From assembly GCA_021030905.1 (NCBI GenBank), contig JAGFMI010000018.1, positions 744,001-808,000 on the forward strand: a stretch of DNA of 64,000 nucleotides. Reading direction: 5' to 3'. A program made the translations under genes and the position numbers. Of the stretch, positions 46,380 through 58,668 are shown one piece after another. Each line of letters begins with the position of its first letter. Within the stretch, counting starts at the first letter, position 1. The notes under the pieces are model-generated. The model had not been told where the DNA came from. It did no database searches and saw nothing but the letters and a program-made list of their open reading frames with translations. Source of the DNA: Pyrenula massariospora (Eukaryota; Ascomycota; Eurotiomycetes; Pyrenulales; Pyrenulaceae).

Positions 46380-47552
46380 TCAGTACTTCCTCCCCTTAGC
46401 GTTCTTCGCCATCATCTCCAGCCTCCGCCGCCTCTCTTCCTTCTCCCGTTTCAACTGCTTCTCCAGCCTCTCCTCCCTCTCGTCATCCTCCCGCGCCGCC
46501 TTCAGCGCGCTCTTCTCCTCGTTCTCCACGTCAAACGCTCCGGCCTCCATGTCAGATGATGCATTAGAATACCCGTCTTCGTCATCGTCGTCGGCATAGT
46601 TGTAATGTCGGCCACCCAAGTCCTCGTCGTCGTCGTTGTCGTCGACCAAGTCGTCTTCTTCGTCCTCGTCGGTATCGAGGTAGCGGTCTTCCTTTGGGGG
46701 CCGGTGTTTGGCGGGGCGGGAGTTGAAGGGTGGAGCTTTCTTGCCGCTGAGGCCGGCCGTGCCACGGTATGCGGATGGAGGTAGCTTTTGTTTCTCTTTG
46801 TCTTTCTCGGGTGGTTTCGCTGTACCTTTATATCCCACAGACGGACCGGCAGCTTTTCCGGGGATATTTTTCTTGACGGAACCACCTTCGGTTGTAGGCG
46901 TATTCTTGATGGATTTGTTGGTCTTTCCTTGTTCAGCTTGCAGGCGGCTCTCTTCCTCGCGTCGGCGCCGTCGTTCCCATTTGGTAAGACGATCTTTGGG
47001 CTGGGACGCATGTTTGATAGTACCCAGAGCGGGGGTGCTGGAGGCGGTCTTTTGTTTCTCTTTTGCTGCCGCCATTAGGGCGGCGTAGGAACCCAATTTC
47101 GGTGGTGGTTTAGGAGTGAGTTTGGGGCCATCGGAGGAGGCTTTGCGTTTCAGAAGGTTCGGTCGTTCGGTAGGTTTATCAGGGTCGGACTTTGATGGTT
47201 GCATAGAGGATTTGGTAGGATCTGCCTTTGATGTGCGGTCCATTGGCTTCATCGGGGCCATATCTTTACGTGGGTCTGCCTTTGAGTTCGTGCCAGGTTT
47301 TGCTGTCGGAGCATCTTTACGAGGGTCTGTCTTTGTGGATGTGCTAGATTTTGCCAATGGAGCGTCTTTCCCGGTATTTGCTTTCAGAGCGTTATCATTG
47401 ATAGTGAGCTTTTCGAGAGATTTATTGGGCTCGGGTTTAGTGGCCTTTTGTGCTGGGGCGGGTCCGCCGTTTGTCCTCGCCAATGTGGAGGGCTTTTGCG
47501 AAATGTTGGTGGGATCCTTGCCGATAGATCCAAGCAGACTGGCAAAAGACAT
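46380..47552 (-). CDS. SPT2: Histone chaperone Spt2-like chromatin protein
   Basis: A single exon of 390 residues. The N-terminus MSFASLLGSIGKDPTN is followed by Lys/Pro/Thr-rich repeats (KADPRKDxxxxKP occurs three times around residues 70-110). The SYAALMAAAKEKQ and LTKWERRRRREEE stretches match SPT2-domain proteins, as do an acidic Asp/Glu run near residue 300 and the basic helical tail LEKQLKREKEERRRRLEMMAKNAKG. Spt2 binds H3-H4 and preserves chromatin during transcription. The gene is divergent from ribosomal protein P2 across 640 bases. Confidence 0.87.
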   Translation of the reverse strand: MSFASLLGSIGKDPTNISQKPSTLARTNGGPAPAQKATKPEPNKSLEKLTINDNALKANTGKDAPLAKSSTSTKTDPRKDAPTAKPGTNSKADPRKDMAPMKPMDRTSKADPTKSSMQPSKSDPDKPTERPNLLKRKASSDGPKLTPKPPPKLGSYAALMAAAKEKQKTASSTPALGTIKHASQPKDRLTKWERRRRREEESRLQAEQGKTNKSIKNTPTTEGGSVKKNIPGKAAGPSVGYKGTAKPPEKDKEKQKLPPSAYRGTAGLSGKKAPPFNSRPAKHRPPKEDRYLDTDEDEEDDLVDDNDDDEDLGGRHYNYADDDDEDGYSNASSDMEAGAFDVENEEKSALKAAREDDEREERLEKQLKREKEERRRRLEMMAKNAKGRKY

Positions 47553-48192
47553 GGTGCCACACGGTTCTAAGCAAGAATTGCCAAATAAAGCCGGACGACT
47601 TCAGGTAGCGCTAAAGTATTCGGGTGGGGGGTCTCGAAAATGATACTTGACATCCAAGTTATCTCTGGTGGTTTGTAAATGTGCCGATAGTCATGATTGG
47701 AGTGATGCTGGATGCAGGCAATCAAGCATTGATCGAACAGGTAGAGAATGAAGTTGAAATCAAGCAATACTTTGTGCGGTGAGGTGAGGTGAGGTGATCT
47801 GACACTTAAATGGTGAAAGCAAGTCCGCTCAAGCGTGTTCTTTCATACTTCCGGCCCTGGGTCGCGGCGAGGCTGTGCCTGGCCAAACATTTCCTTTGTC
47901 TGCTTGGCAGTGGGGGAGTTTTGCCAAGGCCGGTGTTTAGCCAGCCCACGAAACTTTGATGGTTTCTCAAAGGAATATTCAAAAGACCAGGCGCACAAAC
48001 AATAACCTCGATTCCGTGACCACTATTCACAAGCTCGAACTCGAAGTTGCAGTCTCCGCTTCAATTTGGCGGTTAAATCGATTGCCTCTCCTGTTCTGCA
48101 GATTCCTGTCACCAACATTCTGTGAGTGCGTGACGCCTCCTGATACACAACAGTTAACCCAAGACTTACCACCAAACTAGCAAATCCACAAT
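47553..48192. promoter_or_regulatory. Divergent promoter, Spt2 and ribosomal protein P2
   Basis: 640 bases separate the two starts. A GGTGAGGTGAGGTGA tandem lies at about 47779-47797. No other element identified. Confidence 0.5.
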
Positions 48193-48589
48193 ATGAAGCA
48201 CCTCGCAGCTTACCTTCTCCTCGGTCTCGGCGGAAACACTTCTCCGTCCTCCAGCGACATCAAGAAAGTCCTCGATTCTGTCGGTATTGAAGCAGATGAC
48301 GACCGTTTGGAAAAGCTGCTCTCCGAGCTTGAGGGCAAGGATCTTCAAGAGGTATAACTTGCCCTAAACTCTCTACGTTTATCATGACTTATGATCGATG
48401 CAGTTGATCTCTGAGGGTTCGACCAAACTTGCTTCCGTGCCGTCCGGCGGCGGCGGCGGTGGTGGTGCAGCCCCTGCCGCAGGAGGAGCTGCTGCTGCAG
48501 GTGGTGCCGCTGCCGCTGAAGAGCCAGAGAAGAAGGAAGAGCCAGAGGAGGAGTCCGACGAAGACATGGGTCTGGATCTGTTCGGCTGA
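48193..48589 (+). CDS. RPP2: 60S acidic ribosomal protein P2
   Basis: Two exons (48193-48351 and 48404-48589) encode 114 residues. [15 protein letters not shown] and [27 protein letters not shown] form the P2 dimerisation domain. An Ala/Gly hinge leads to the conserved acidic tail [12 protein letters not shown], which recruits GTPase elongation factors to the large subunit stalk. Length and sequence are standard for eukaryotic P2. Confidence 0.96.
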
Positions 48590-49116
48590 ATGGGAGCTTT
48601 ATGCAAGCGCGATAGAACAGACAATATTCGACAACAAAGAGACAAGCTGTTACGACCGAAAACTTCAATTCGTCTACACGGCTCACATGTCGCAATAATA
48701 TAAACTTTCCACAATTCTCCTCTAATTCCAGTGATATGTAAAGGAGTATCAGAAGTCGTGGCGCATCTGGTTGTTAGCATTAGCACTGGCCCGGCTGATA
48801 AGTGGATGCACCACGACTTATGATATCCAGCTCCCAGTGACGTAAAGGGACTTAGGTACTTCTTTAACTTATCGACTTTCGTAAAAATTCAGTCCTGTAG
48901 ATCCCTGCCTACCCGCTAATACATCCTACTTGAGAAGGTTTATATCACGTGATAAAAATATGCCAAGACTTAGGGCTCAAGCCCTTGGTGGAATCGGAAC
49001 ACGGCTGCGTCAAGCATCTTCAAGCTCGGCCACAAGTACTGGGCTCGCTGTCGATAACTTCCCTACCTTCGCCCATCGCAGCCAACTCTAGTCCTCATCA
49101 CTAGAGATATACAATC
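48590..49116. promoter_or_regulatory. Upstream region of ribosomal protein uS19
   Basis: 527 bases between two ribosomal protein genes. It contains a perfect inverted repeat AGGGCTCAAGCCCT at 48972-48985, about 130 bases before the next start, which could bind a dimeric factor. Confidence 0.4.
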
Positions 49117-49745
49117 ATGGCTGAAGCAGACTACGTAAGCTCACGCCCATCTTATTACCCAGAAATCCCCCGGCCATCCGCTGAACCCAACAATGTGCGA
49201 TTGGATCTGTCACTGACCAGACTTCATCACCGCAGAACGCAGAAGAAGCCGCCGAGCTCAAGAAGAGGAGAGCCTTCCGAAAATTCAGCTACCGTGGCGT
49301 TGACCTCGACCAGTACGCCAAACTCCCCCAAGCCAGGTGTGGGAGGAACCAAATTCATTGACCAAACACATTCTACAGACTTCTCGACCTCCCTTCAACT
49401 TCCCTCCGCGACCTAGTCCATGCTCGCGCCCGCCGCCGCTTCAACCGCGGCCTCAAGCGCCGCCCGATGGGGCTCATCAAAAAGCTCCGCAAAGCCAAGC
49501 AAGCGGCGAAGCCGAACGAAAAGCCTGATTTGGTTAAGACGCACCTCCGGGATATGATTGTCGTGCCGGAGATGATTGGTTCGGTTGTGGGCGTGTACAG
49601 CGGGAAGGAGTTCAATCAGGTTGAGATCAAGCCGGAGATGGTGGGTTTTTATCTGGGGGAGTTTAGCATCAGTTATAAGCCTGTGAAGCATGGACGGCCG
49701 GGTATTGGTGCGACGCACAGTTCGAGGTTTATTCCGCTGAAGTAG
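49117..49745 (+). CDS. RPS15: 40S ribosomal protein S15 (uS19)
   Basis: Three exons (49117-49134, 49236-49336, 49379-49745) give 161 residues. The first exon has only six codons, MAEADY. Then come [65 protein letters not shown] and the end [18 protein letters not shown], all diagnostic of eukaryotic uS19. It sits in the small-subunit head near the A site and is needed for pre-40S export. The second intron is only 42 bases. Confidence 0.95.
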
Positions 49746-50171
49746 AAGACGAACGAGGGGTTGGAGTTGAGAAGATATGTACGGTGGGCCTGAGCCAAGA
49801 TGCCACCGAGCGAAAGCACAACGAGTATAGCGCTCTAGATCAGGTGTAGTTAAGGCTTGTGAAGGAATCCAAAGCTCAAGTGCATTCCAGGGAGTCCGCA
49901 TTTAGCATTGATCTAGCTGCTATAACAATGTAAGCCGTACACAAACTTTTTTTCTTTGCTAGAAGCGCCTCTATTGTCGAGTCCATACCCTCGTTCCTTA
50001 TTGATATCTTCTTGTTACTGCGACGCTTTTTGCTCTGATACCAGTGTCCGGTTCTGCTTTTTCTTTTGCCCGCCCATCGGAGAAAAAATAAGCTACAAGC
50101 TAGAACTCCATGTGCCGTGTCCTCACCGACCGAAGTATCGCGGAGACCCCCTTTCACCATCAAACCACTCC
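49746..50171. other. Intergenic between convergent genes
   Basis: 426 bases of 3' flanks. No gene seen. Confidence 0.5.
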
Positions 50172-51960
50172 TCATCCACCTCTCACCCCCAGATACTCCC
50201 CCCTCCCCTCCCTCTCCTCCTCCAACACCCCATCCATCGCCCTCTCCAACTTCCCCCACTCCCTCTCCACCGCCTCCTCCCCCAGCAACTCATCCACCTC
50301 CCGCCCCTCCTTCCCCACCCTCTTCATCTCCGCCACCACCCGCCCCCACCTCCTCTCCACCATCTCCCCAAACCCTCCCTCCCCACCCCAACCTCCCACC
50401 CCACTCCCTGTTCCAGGCCTCATCGCCAACCCCCCAACCGTCTCCCACAGCCCCCTCACCATCCCCCCGGACAGAATCGGCATATCAACCCCCCCAAACT
50501 CCCCACCCCGCGGCTGTTGCAGCATCGCCAGCCCCGTCACGACCCACGCGTGCACCAGCCTCAACGGGTCGTTCGGCCTAGGGCTAACGACGGGATCGAC
50601 GCGGCGGTGCTGGATGGCGGCGTGCAGAAAAGCGGGGCGGAAGGAGGACACAGAGGAGAGCTCGACGATGAGGGCGTGGCGGAGGGCGGGGGAGGGCTGG
50701 CGGGTGAGGGGCCAGCGGTGGGTGGAGTGGAGGAGGTGCAGGGCGCGGAGGAGGGAGGTTGTTGAGGTGGGCGGGGGGGTGTGCGCGGCGGTTGTGTAGA
50801 GGGAGCGGGCGCGGGATTCGAGGGCGGGGAGGTCCGGGGGGGTTGTTGGGGGTGGGGAGGGGGTGGGGGAGAGGAAGGCGTCTTGGGGTGCTGTGGGGCC
50901 CTGGAGGCAGAGGGGGCAGCGGCAGGTGAAGAAGTAGGTTGTTTGTAGCTCTTTCTGGCGGATGGGGAAGGGTTCTGAGGTGTCGGTGTAGGAGATTAGG
51001 ATTTCGGAGCCGGCCTTTATGGGTTGGAAGGGCTCGAGGTGGATGTGGATGGGCGAATTTGGGGAGGTGGAAGGGTGACGACTGGTGCGGATTACAGCGT
51101 TGGGGGTGCAGGAGTGATTGATGCGGCTGAGGAGGGGTTCTATGAAGAGACCGAGGGGGTCGTGAGTTGGAGAGTTAAGCGTGTGGGAGTTTGTTAAGAG
51201 CTATGGCTTGTGTCAGCGTAGGTGTTTGGTGAATGGAACCAGAGAGAAGAGAGTGTACCATTCCAAACATGGCCATTACCAGCTCCATAGGTAGGTCAAT
51301 CTTCGAGTAATGGTGGGTCGCTCTGGTCATGAGCATCAAGTTCTCAAGACGCTCGCCGCCAGCTTTTTTGAATTCTTCGCCGTGAGCCTCTAGGTCCATA
51401 AAATTCTCCCATTCCCCATCTAGGATCTTCCCATGCTTTCTCTGCAGAAGTAGACGGAGCATTGCCCGTACCGGGCTAGGCAAGACGTCTGGTTTCCCAG
51501 CAAATGCTGGGCATTCGAATTTGTGAAATTGAGACCAGGCATATTTCTGGCATTTCTGCAAACACAACTGTCAACAAGAGGCCCCTTCTGAGGAGCGGAC
51601 GGAATATGCAATGTGTACAAGAGCAGTTGCAATTCGATCACCAAGCATTGCTACCGCAATAATTGCTCGATCTTTCTTCAAAAGACATACCTTATTGCAG
51701 AATCTCACACACCTACAGCCCGTGCAGAGCTTCAGATCAAAGGGATCACCAGGTCCAGCCATTGAAGGTATCCGCTGGCAGAAATAGCACGTATCCTCTA
51801 GCCTTGGAACGTCAATCGCCATCACGAGCGGCTGTCGAACAATGACAATGCTGTCCTTAAGGTCGAGGTCCTTTGTGGCGAACATTCCCTTACCACCATA
51901 TTCAGATGAATCTCCAATACGGAAGCTTTCGCTGTGGGCTACTGTAGCTTGTGCTGCCAT
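50172..51960 (-). CDS. SET-MYND domain protein (SMYD-like)
   Basis: Exons 51960-51691, 51555-51259 and 51200-50172 make 531 residues. The SET start GDSSEYGGKGMFATKDL is interrupted, as in SMYD proteins, by a MYND finger: CYFC, CTGCRCVRFCNK (exon end), then KCQKYAWSQFHKFEC. The SET core resumes with NHSCTPNAVIR and ISYTD, and a post-SET TCRCPLC follows. The C-terminal half is an alpha-helical region coded by very GC-rich, Pro-heavy DNA. The family methylates lysines on histones or other proteins. The substrate is unknown. The first intron (135 bases) was placed so that the MYND cysteines join in frame. Confidence 0.88.
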
Positions 51961-52699
51961 CTTGAAGTGGAGGTTGTCGCTGAAATTTTTCGAAGTATTC
52001 CGGGATTATTTCTGATCCCTTGAGAAGCTATCTCAATAATTTCCTCGAATTTCTGAGACGATGAAGCATTATTACAAGGAAAAATGTGACCACTGGAGAG
52101 ATGCTTCTCAGAGACGGGGAGCGTTTGAAATGTTGGCAAAATAGTCTTTAATTGCGAAAGCAGGGGAGAGACATAATGACTTTACAAGGGGCTCGATACG
52201 GCTTTGAAGAACGGAGTAGCTACTAGAAATAACAACTGCTGAGAATGGTATAAACAAAGATCGAAAACACGATTCTGAGCTAAAACTGGGCATGGATCGA
52301 AAGAAATTGGGATGTGTGATCTGCGAGGGAATCTTTAATGGCTTGGGTTTGTGGCGGTGAGAATAAGATATTGACCTTTACTCAACGTCGTATAGTTCGT
52401 TATCGCGCGCGATCGATGACCAGGGCAATAACCTAGCTACGTAGAATCTGAGGACCGAAAGTTGAGAAGAATGTGTTGAAATGTGTCGAGAGGCGCAAAG
52501 TCATTTTGATCCGCCGTGCAGCATTCAACATAATCCTAGAAGCTACTTGTATACTTTGGAAGAATTTACCATGTTATTTCGCTCATAATGATTATCATAC
52601 CGTTGAGTCTACGTAGGTTCATTACCACCGAGTTCATCGATTAATTTAGTTGTGAAAGGCCATGGATCTATAAAAGTTTTTTATGCAAGTCTTATCGGA
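51961..52699. other. Intergenic
   Basis: Promoter of the SET-MYND gene and 3' flank of the dehydratase gene. No gene seen. Confidence 0.5.
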
Positions 52700-53794
52700 T
52701 CAGAGATTACTCTTCTCTTTGCTCACGTCTTTCTCCCCAAGCAGCGACAAGAACGATCCATGCACCTCATCCGTTAGATCGCTAGCTTGCAAACTCCTCC
52801 CCTTCTTTTCAAAGGCCCTTCTAGAACATTCCCTAGTGATCGCACTTCCTCCAAATGCCACTAGCAACAATGTCTCCTCCCTGCTCAACCTCCCTTCCTT
52901 ATCCTCCCACAGCTCCTCGTGATAAGCTTCCCTCCAGGCAAAGAACGTGCCTAGAGAGCCTGTAAGAGTATCACCTTGACCACCGCTTCGTTTCAGTCCT
53001 CCTCTTAGATCACAAACGGTCGGTGTCGCTCCTGCTGCGATGTAATCGACCGGGCCCTTCTGTAAAATACACACCCCCTCGAGTTTCTGAGATAGCCTTG
53101 AAGCAGCTTCCTCTGGCTTTCCTTCTTTAGGATCGACTCCTAGAGCTTTGGCTAGCCGGGCAAATTCAACGACGTTTGGTGTAAGAACACATTCCTTATG
53201 ACCTTTTATTAGATCTGGATTCTGGTTTACTAGCATAAGAGCATCCGCGTCTAAAACCATTGAAATTGGTGGCTTTGAATCACGGGCAGCTTTTATGATC
53301 TCCGTGACTTGGCTCTGGGTAACAGGGTCTCTTCCCAGACCCGGTCCGATCACTAAGGAGTGTAGGCGGGGGAGCATTTCGAGGATTGGCGAGGCTAGAT
53401 CCTTGCCTGATGGGGCTGGATCGGACGTAGATTTAGACGAGCGTAGATAGGGGTGAACCATAAGGTTAGGAGAGTATGATTTGATCGTTGAAGCGGCTGA
53501 GGGCTCGCAAATGACATGGCTAAGGTCACATCCTACAGACTCAATTAGCTAAGTTTTAATCTCTTCTTGGGTCAGAGGCATGCCTAATCTTGCCGAAGCC
53601 ATAGCAGAAAAGTAAGGTGCTCCGGTGTAGTCCAAACTCCCTCCGATCACTGCCACCCGACCCAATTGACCTTTGTGAAAGCTCTCCAACATTGGCGGCA
53701 CGATCCTTCTGACCTTCTCCAGCATTTTCCTCGTCGGCCCCGACATCTCTGGTCTTTGATCGGGGACAGGATGTTCTGAATGATGTTCCGACAT
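52700..53794 (-). CDS. ATP-dependent NAD(P)HX dehydratase
   Basis: Two exons (53794-53584 and 53532-52700) encode 347 residues of the YjeF C-terminal / CARKD family. Motifs include [67 protein letters not shown] and the ATP-binding [14 protein letters not shown]. The enzyme repairs hydrated NADH and NADPH using ATP. The only in-frame solution is a 51-base intron with a GC donor (TTAG|GCATGC) and a GTCTGTAG acceptor with a GCTAAT branch; its removal restores SARLG-CDLSHV exactly. No mitochondrial presequence is evident. Confidence 0.9.
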
Positions 53795-54426
53795 ATGGGG
53801 ATATCTATGCGAAGGAGGCTCTGAGCCCCTCCTTCGCGGCGTATCCCTCCTAGTTCACCTTGGCTCGTCTGAATTGGGTATTATACCTGCGCACTGGGTT
53901 GACGGTAGATGACTTGGGGTTTTGGGAGGAAGACGACACGCAAGAGAATGGTAACCTAGAGGGAGACCAGCGGGCATAAACTTAAGGCAAATCTGAGCGC
54001 ATTGCGGTATGTCTATGTGGGCGGATCTCGAGCGGAAGAATGGGTGATGTCACGGCTACCAGAACAACGATCGGCACAGGGGTTCAGGGGTGAGGTTCCC
54101 GCCTCCAGTGTCCAGAACAAGTTGCTCCCTTAGGAAGAATTCTGCGTCATGAAAATTGTGAGAAAGTATCGACAGAGCGGCAACAAGGCTGCTAGTTGGA
54201 TTTATGCTTCAACGAGTGCTAAACAAAATGTCTATGGTGATGTGACGAAAGTTAAGGACTGGCTCGCGTTCCCAACATGGCCATCACTATACCGCTTGGT
54301 AGCCCACATCCTCGCAACCAAATACTACCAGTCTCCGGAACAAAGCAGTACAGAACTTTTGTGCCTGGGTATACACCACCGGAACACCTTGCGTGAATTG
54401 ACTCAGATCTATTAGGATTGCTTTAA
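53795..54426. other. Intergenic
   Basis: Promoter side of the dehydratase gene. An 88-codon plus-strand frame at 54149-54415 has no recognisable feature and is not called. Confidence 0.5.
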
Positions 54427-57400
54427 TCACATCATTTTCCCGCCTGCGAATTGCGACCAACTCCGGACTTCAGGAGGAATGCCCTCCTTCCTGGGCAATT
54501 TCTCATGCATGCATTGTGCGAAAAGAAGGGCAGTCTGCGAAAATCCTTAGTTCAAGTTCAGCAAGAGAGGTGTTTTAATCTCACCTTTGGTTCCATGAAG
54601 AGCGGCACCCCAAAATCCACAGCGTTCCTCCTCATTACGTAGTCTTCGTCAAGCAGTGTTCTACCCCGATCTCGTGCAATGTTGAACACTCCACGGATAT
54701 CGTACTTCTTGAATACATCTCGCAATGCTCGCTTGTCTTCTTTTGGGAACTCGATGACCTCTACCCTCAGTGCCTCACCTTGATCAGGTTTCGCTTTGGC
54801 TTCTAGGTGCGCCTTGACATCCTCAGATGCGGCGTAGAAGTTATATCCGAGTGGCTCGAGATATTCGACAATCTTAGGCAACTCAGGAAGTTCGAGTGAT
54901 CCACCAAGCAGAATACCTTGACCAGGCTCTGGCATCTTGAAATTCATCGTTGACTGCATGCTCGCCCAGTAAGCTTCAATGAGATCCTTCCCAAAGCAAG
55001 CCATTTCTCCTGTGCTGCTCATTTCAACTCCGAGGAAAGGATCGGCACCAGCAAGTCTGGTCCAGCTAAATTGCGGAACTTTTGTTGCAAGGTAGTCTCG
55101 CTTCTCCGTCATCAGGTCTTTTGGTTCCGGCACATCTTTACCTACAAGTGCCTTAGTGGCTGTGTCGATGAAATTTGTGCCTAGAACTTTGCTGACAAAG
55201 GGGAAAGAACGAGAGGCTCGAAGGTTGCACTCGATAACTTTCAACTCGGGTTGAGTGGCCTCAGGATTGGTAGTTTTAGGAGGGTCTGCTTTGATGACCT
55301 GCATATTGAACGGACCAGTGATGTTCCATGCTTTGGCAACCTTTTGAGCAATCTCTTTCAATCGAGCCATGATTTCTGGCGCTAGGTTCACGGGCGGAAG
55401 CACTAAGGTTGCATCTCCTGAGTGCACGCCAGCGGCTTCCACATGCTCCGATACAGCATGCAAGAGCAATTTACCACCCGAAGCAACGGCATCAACATCG
55501 ATTTCTTGCGCCCCCTCGATGAACTTTGTGATCACAACTGGATGATCGGGTGAAACGGCAGACGCTGATACAAGCTTCTCTTGGAGCTCCTCTTGGGTAC
55601 GGATAACGGACATTGCCGCGCCAGACAGGACATAAGACGGTCGAACAAGGACAGGATAACCCACATTAGCCGCAAATGATTCAGCATCCGATACAGAAGT
55701 GAGTTCTCTCCATGCTGGCTGGTCAACACCGATGCTGTCAAGGATCTGTGAGAATTTATGTCTATCTTCAGCATTGTCAATATCCTTGGGATTCGTCCCC
55801 AGAATTTTGGCACCCCCTTCTTCTTGCAGCCGCAACGCGATATTTTGCGGCAATTGGCCACCGACGCTAACAACAACACCAGTAGCTGACTCGAGCTCGT
55901 AGATGTCCATAACGCGTTCATAGGAAAGTTCCTCGAAGTATAGCTTGTCAGCCGTATCGAAGTCTGTTGAATACGTTTCAGGGTTGTAATTAATCATGAC
56001 GGTCTTCTTGCCCATATTGCGCAGGGACAGCGTTGCATTCACAGCACACCAGTCGAATTCAACAGAAGATCCGATACGGTACACACCACTGCCGAGAATT
56101 ATCGTCCCATGATCATCAAACGAAACGTCATGTGAAGACGCGTTGTAAGTAGTGTAAAGGTAATTCGTATCCGCAGGGAACTCAGCAGCCAGAGTGTCAA
56201 TTTTCTTCACCCAAGGTCGAATGCCGAAGTTGTTTATTCTGCGAGCGCGAACGTCATGCTCTGACGAGCCGACACAAAGTGCGATCTGCTTGTCGGAAAA
56301 GCCCAACTTCTTTGCCTTCAACATTAGCTCATTCTTGATGCCAAACAAGCTTCCAATAGCCTCAAGCTCGTGGTAGCAATCAACGATATTTTGAAGCTTG
56401 AACAGAAACCACTTGTCGATCTTGGTCAATTCATGGACTTTGTCGACAGAGTAGTTCTCATGGAGTAAAGCTTGACCAACGGCTAGCCATCGCCTGTCCG
56501 TCGGGTTCCGAAGCGTTTCATCAAGGTCTTCAAATTTATCTCCCTGAAAGCCAATGTATCTGGGGTCCACTTGACGAATGGCTTTTTGGAAAGATTCTTC
56601 GAAGGTGCGACCGATAGCCATGACTTCTCCGACCGACTTCATAGAGCTGCCAATGTCGCGCTTCACGTGCTGGAATTTGCTCAGATCCCAACGTGGTATC
56701 TTGGTGACAATGTAGTCCAGGCTCGGCTCGAAATTGGCAGTGGTGGTCTTTGTGACAGCGTTGGGCAGTTCCGGTAATGTATGTCCCAGGCCAATTTTGG
56801 CAGCTGTGTATGCAAGAGGGTAGCCAGTAGCCTTCGATGCTAATGCCGAGGATCGGGAGAGACGCGCATTCACTTCGATGACTCGATAGTCAAGACCATC
56901 TGGTTGTAATGCGTATTGAACGTTGCACTCTCCAACAACTCCTAGATGCCGCACAATCTTGATTGCTGCGGTTCGAAGCATGTGGTACTCCTCATCACTC
57001 AAAGTCTGGCTGGGAGCAACAACTATACTGTCGCCTGTATGAATGCCTAAAGGGTCAAAGTTTTCCATATTGCACACAGTGATGCAATTATTGCTTCCAT
57101 CTCTGACGACTTCGTATTCGGCTTCCTTCCAGCCTTTTAGCGACTTCTCAACAAGGATCTGAGGGGAAAGAGTCAGGGATCGCGACGACAGATTTTTAAG
57201 CTCCTCAGCATTATTTGCGAATCCAGAGCCTAGACCTCCAAGTGCATATGCAGATCGTACGATGATGGGATAGCCCACGGTCTCTGCTGCCACAAGAGCC
57301 TCATCAACCGTGCCGACAGCAATTGACTCAGCAATAGGAATGTTGATCTCTTTCAAGGCTTTTGCAAACAGGTCCCGGTCTTCACTAGTCTCGAGTGTCT

Positions 57401-58138
57401 TTACGCTAGTTCCAAGAACTTTTACCCCATATCTCTCAAATATGCCCATCTTATCCATTTGCACACCAAGGTTGAGGGCTGTCTGGCCTCCAAAGGATAA
57501 GAAGATGCCATCTGGCCGTTCGCGCTCAATAACATATGTGACATATTCGGGCGTGACAGGCAGGTAATAGACCTCATCCGCCAATTTGTGATCGGTTTGG
57601 ATTGTTGCAATATTGGGGTTGATGAGAACGGACTTGACGTTGGCTTCTTTGAGGGCTTTGAGAGCTTGTGAGCCTGCCGAGGAAGACTGTCAGTGGGAAA
57701 GTGCGATATCTGGCTGTTGCAGACAAAGGTATTCGTAATGCTTCACGAGCCAAGCCGAAAAGATTTATCTGTAAAGATGGAAGGCGTGGAATGCTCACCA
57801 GAGTAGTCGAACTCCCCTGCCTGCCCTATGCTCAATCCACCACTTCCAATGACTAGAACCTTATCCACATCCACGAGCTGTCTGCCTCCTTGTATTGCAC
57901 CGCTATCAAGATATGCCTGAGCATTTGGTGCCTCTTGGGAGGAGACACACTTTCTCTGAGACTGAGAAAACGGGCGAATTTGCGCTTTTGTATTTATTCT
58001 GAGAACTGGAGGCCTGTTCCTTTTGCTCTTAGGTATCTGTTGGGTCGTGAAAGCTCGAATACTCGGCCGAGCCTCAGCAACGCAATGGCGGTACAAAGCC
58101 GAAGACGCCTGCCGCCCGATGCGGGCAGGAAGGGCCAT
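54427..58138 (-). CDS. CPA2: Carbamoyl-phosphate synthase, arginine-specific large chain
   Basis: Three exons (58138-57799, 57673-54585, 54534-54427) give 1178 residues. An Arg/Ser/Ala-rich mitochondrial presequence ([14 protein letters not shown]) precedes [22 protein letters not shown]. The two ATP-grasp halves follow: [43 protein letters not shown], then [25 protein letters not shown] and [21 protein letters not shown]. The C-terminal domain ends [21 protein letters not shown] across the last intron. The protein uses glutamine-derived ammonia to make carbamoyl phosphate for arginine. A small subunit with the glutaminase is needed and lies elsewhere. The start is the first ATG in frame. Confidence 0.95.
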
Positions 58139-58668
58139 TGCGCGCTGCGCAGGCTCCAAGAAGGTGGTGAAGCTTCAGAGAGCTATGAGGGACCAAGGCG
58201 TGAAAATCGAGCGGTTTGTGGGCTCAATTGAATTCACAATCACCACCGGCAGGCTTTAAGCCCGCAACATTAACTTTTTTCTCGCAGCGTTTGTCTACCG
58301 GAGCTTGGACCAGCCTGTAGATAACGCGCTCCTGATAAGCATTGGCACCCACAAAAGGCCCCAAATATGCTTTCAAGAAACAACTCGAGAAGAGAAAAAC
58401 GGTGCTTGATGTCGGATGGCCTGCTCCAAAAAAAATTGGTGGAATTTCTCACGCAGCGATGTCGGAGCGGAGTCACTCTGCTGCAGCTGCAGACCTCGAG
58501 ACAAATTTTCAGTGCCTGTGACTGCAAGCTGCAAGCTCTATGCAGATCCTCCTCACCACGCTTTTCGGATTGGCCGCCACGCCCCCCGTATCTCGTTTTC
58601 TAGGAAAATTCTACTTGACTTCAATTGGCTCTTTTTCGTAGAACTTCGCTACAAACGTCGCTATTGCC
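58139..58668. promoter_or_regulatory. CPA2 upstream region with Gcn4/CPC1-like site
   Basis: 530 bases before the CPA2 start, which also holds the 3' flank of the coiled-coil gene. GAGTCAC at 58470-58476 (GTGACTC on the coding strand) contains the TGACTC core of the cross-pathway activator site, expected for an arginine gene. Confidence 0.5.

Noticed and set aside
54149-54415. 88-codon plus-strand frame
   Set aside because: Lies in a short intergenic gap between two well-defined minus-strand genes; no conserved motif.
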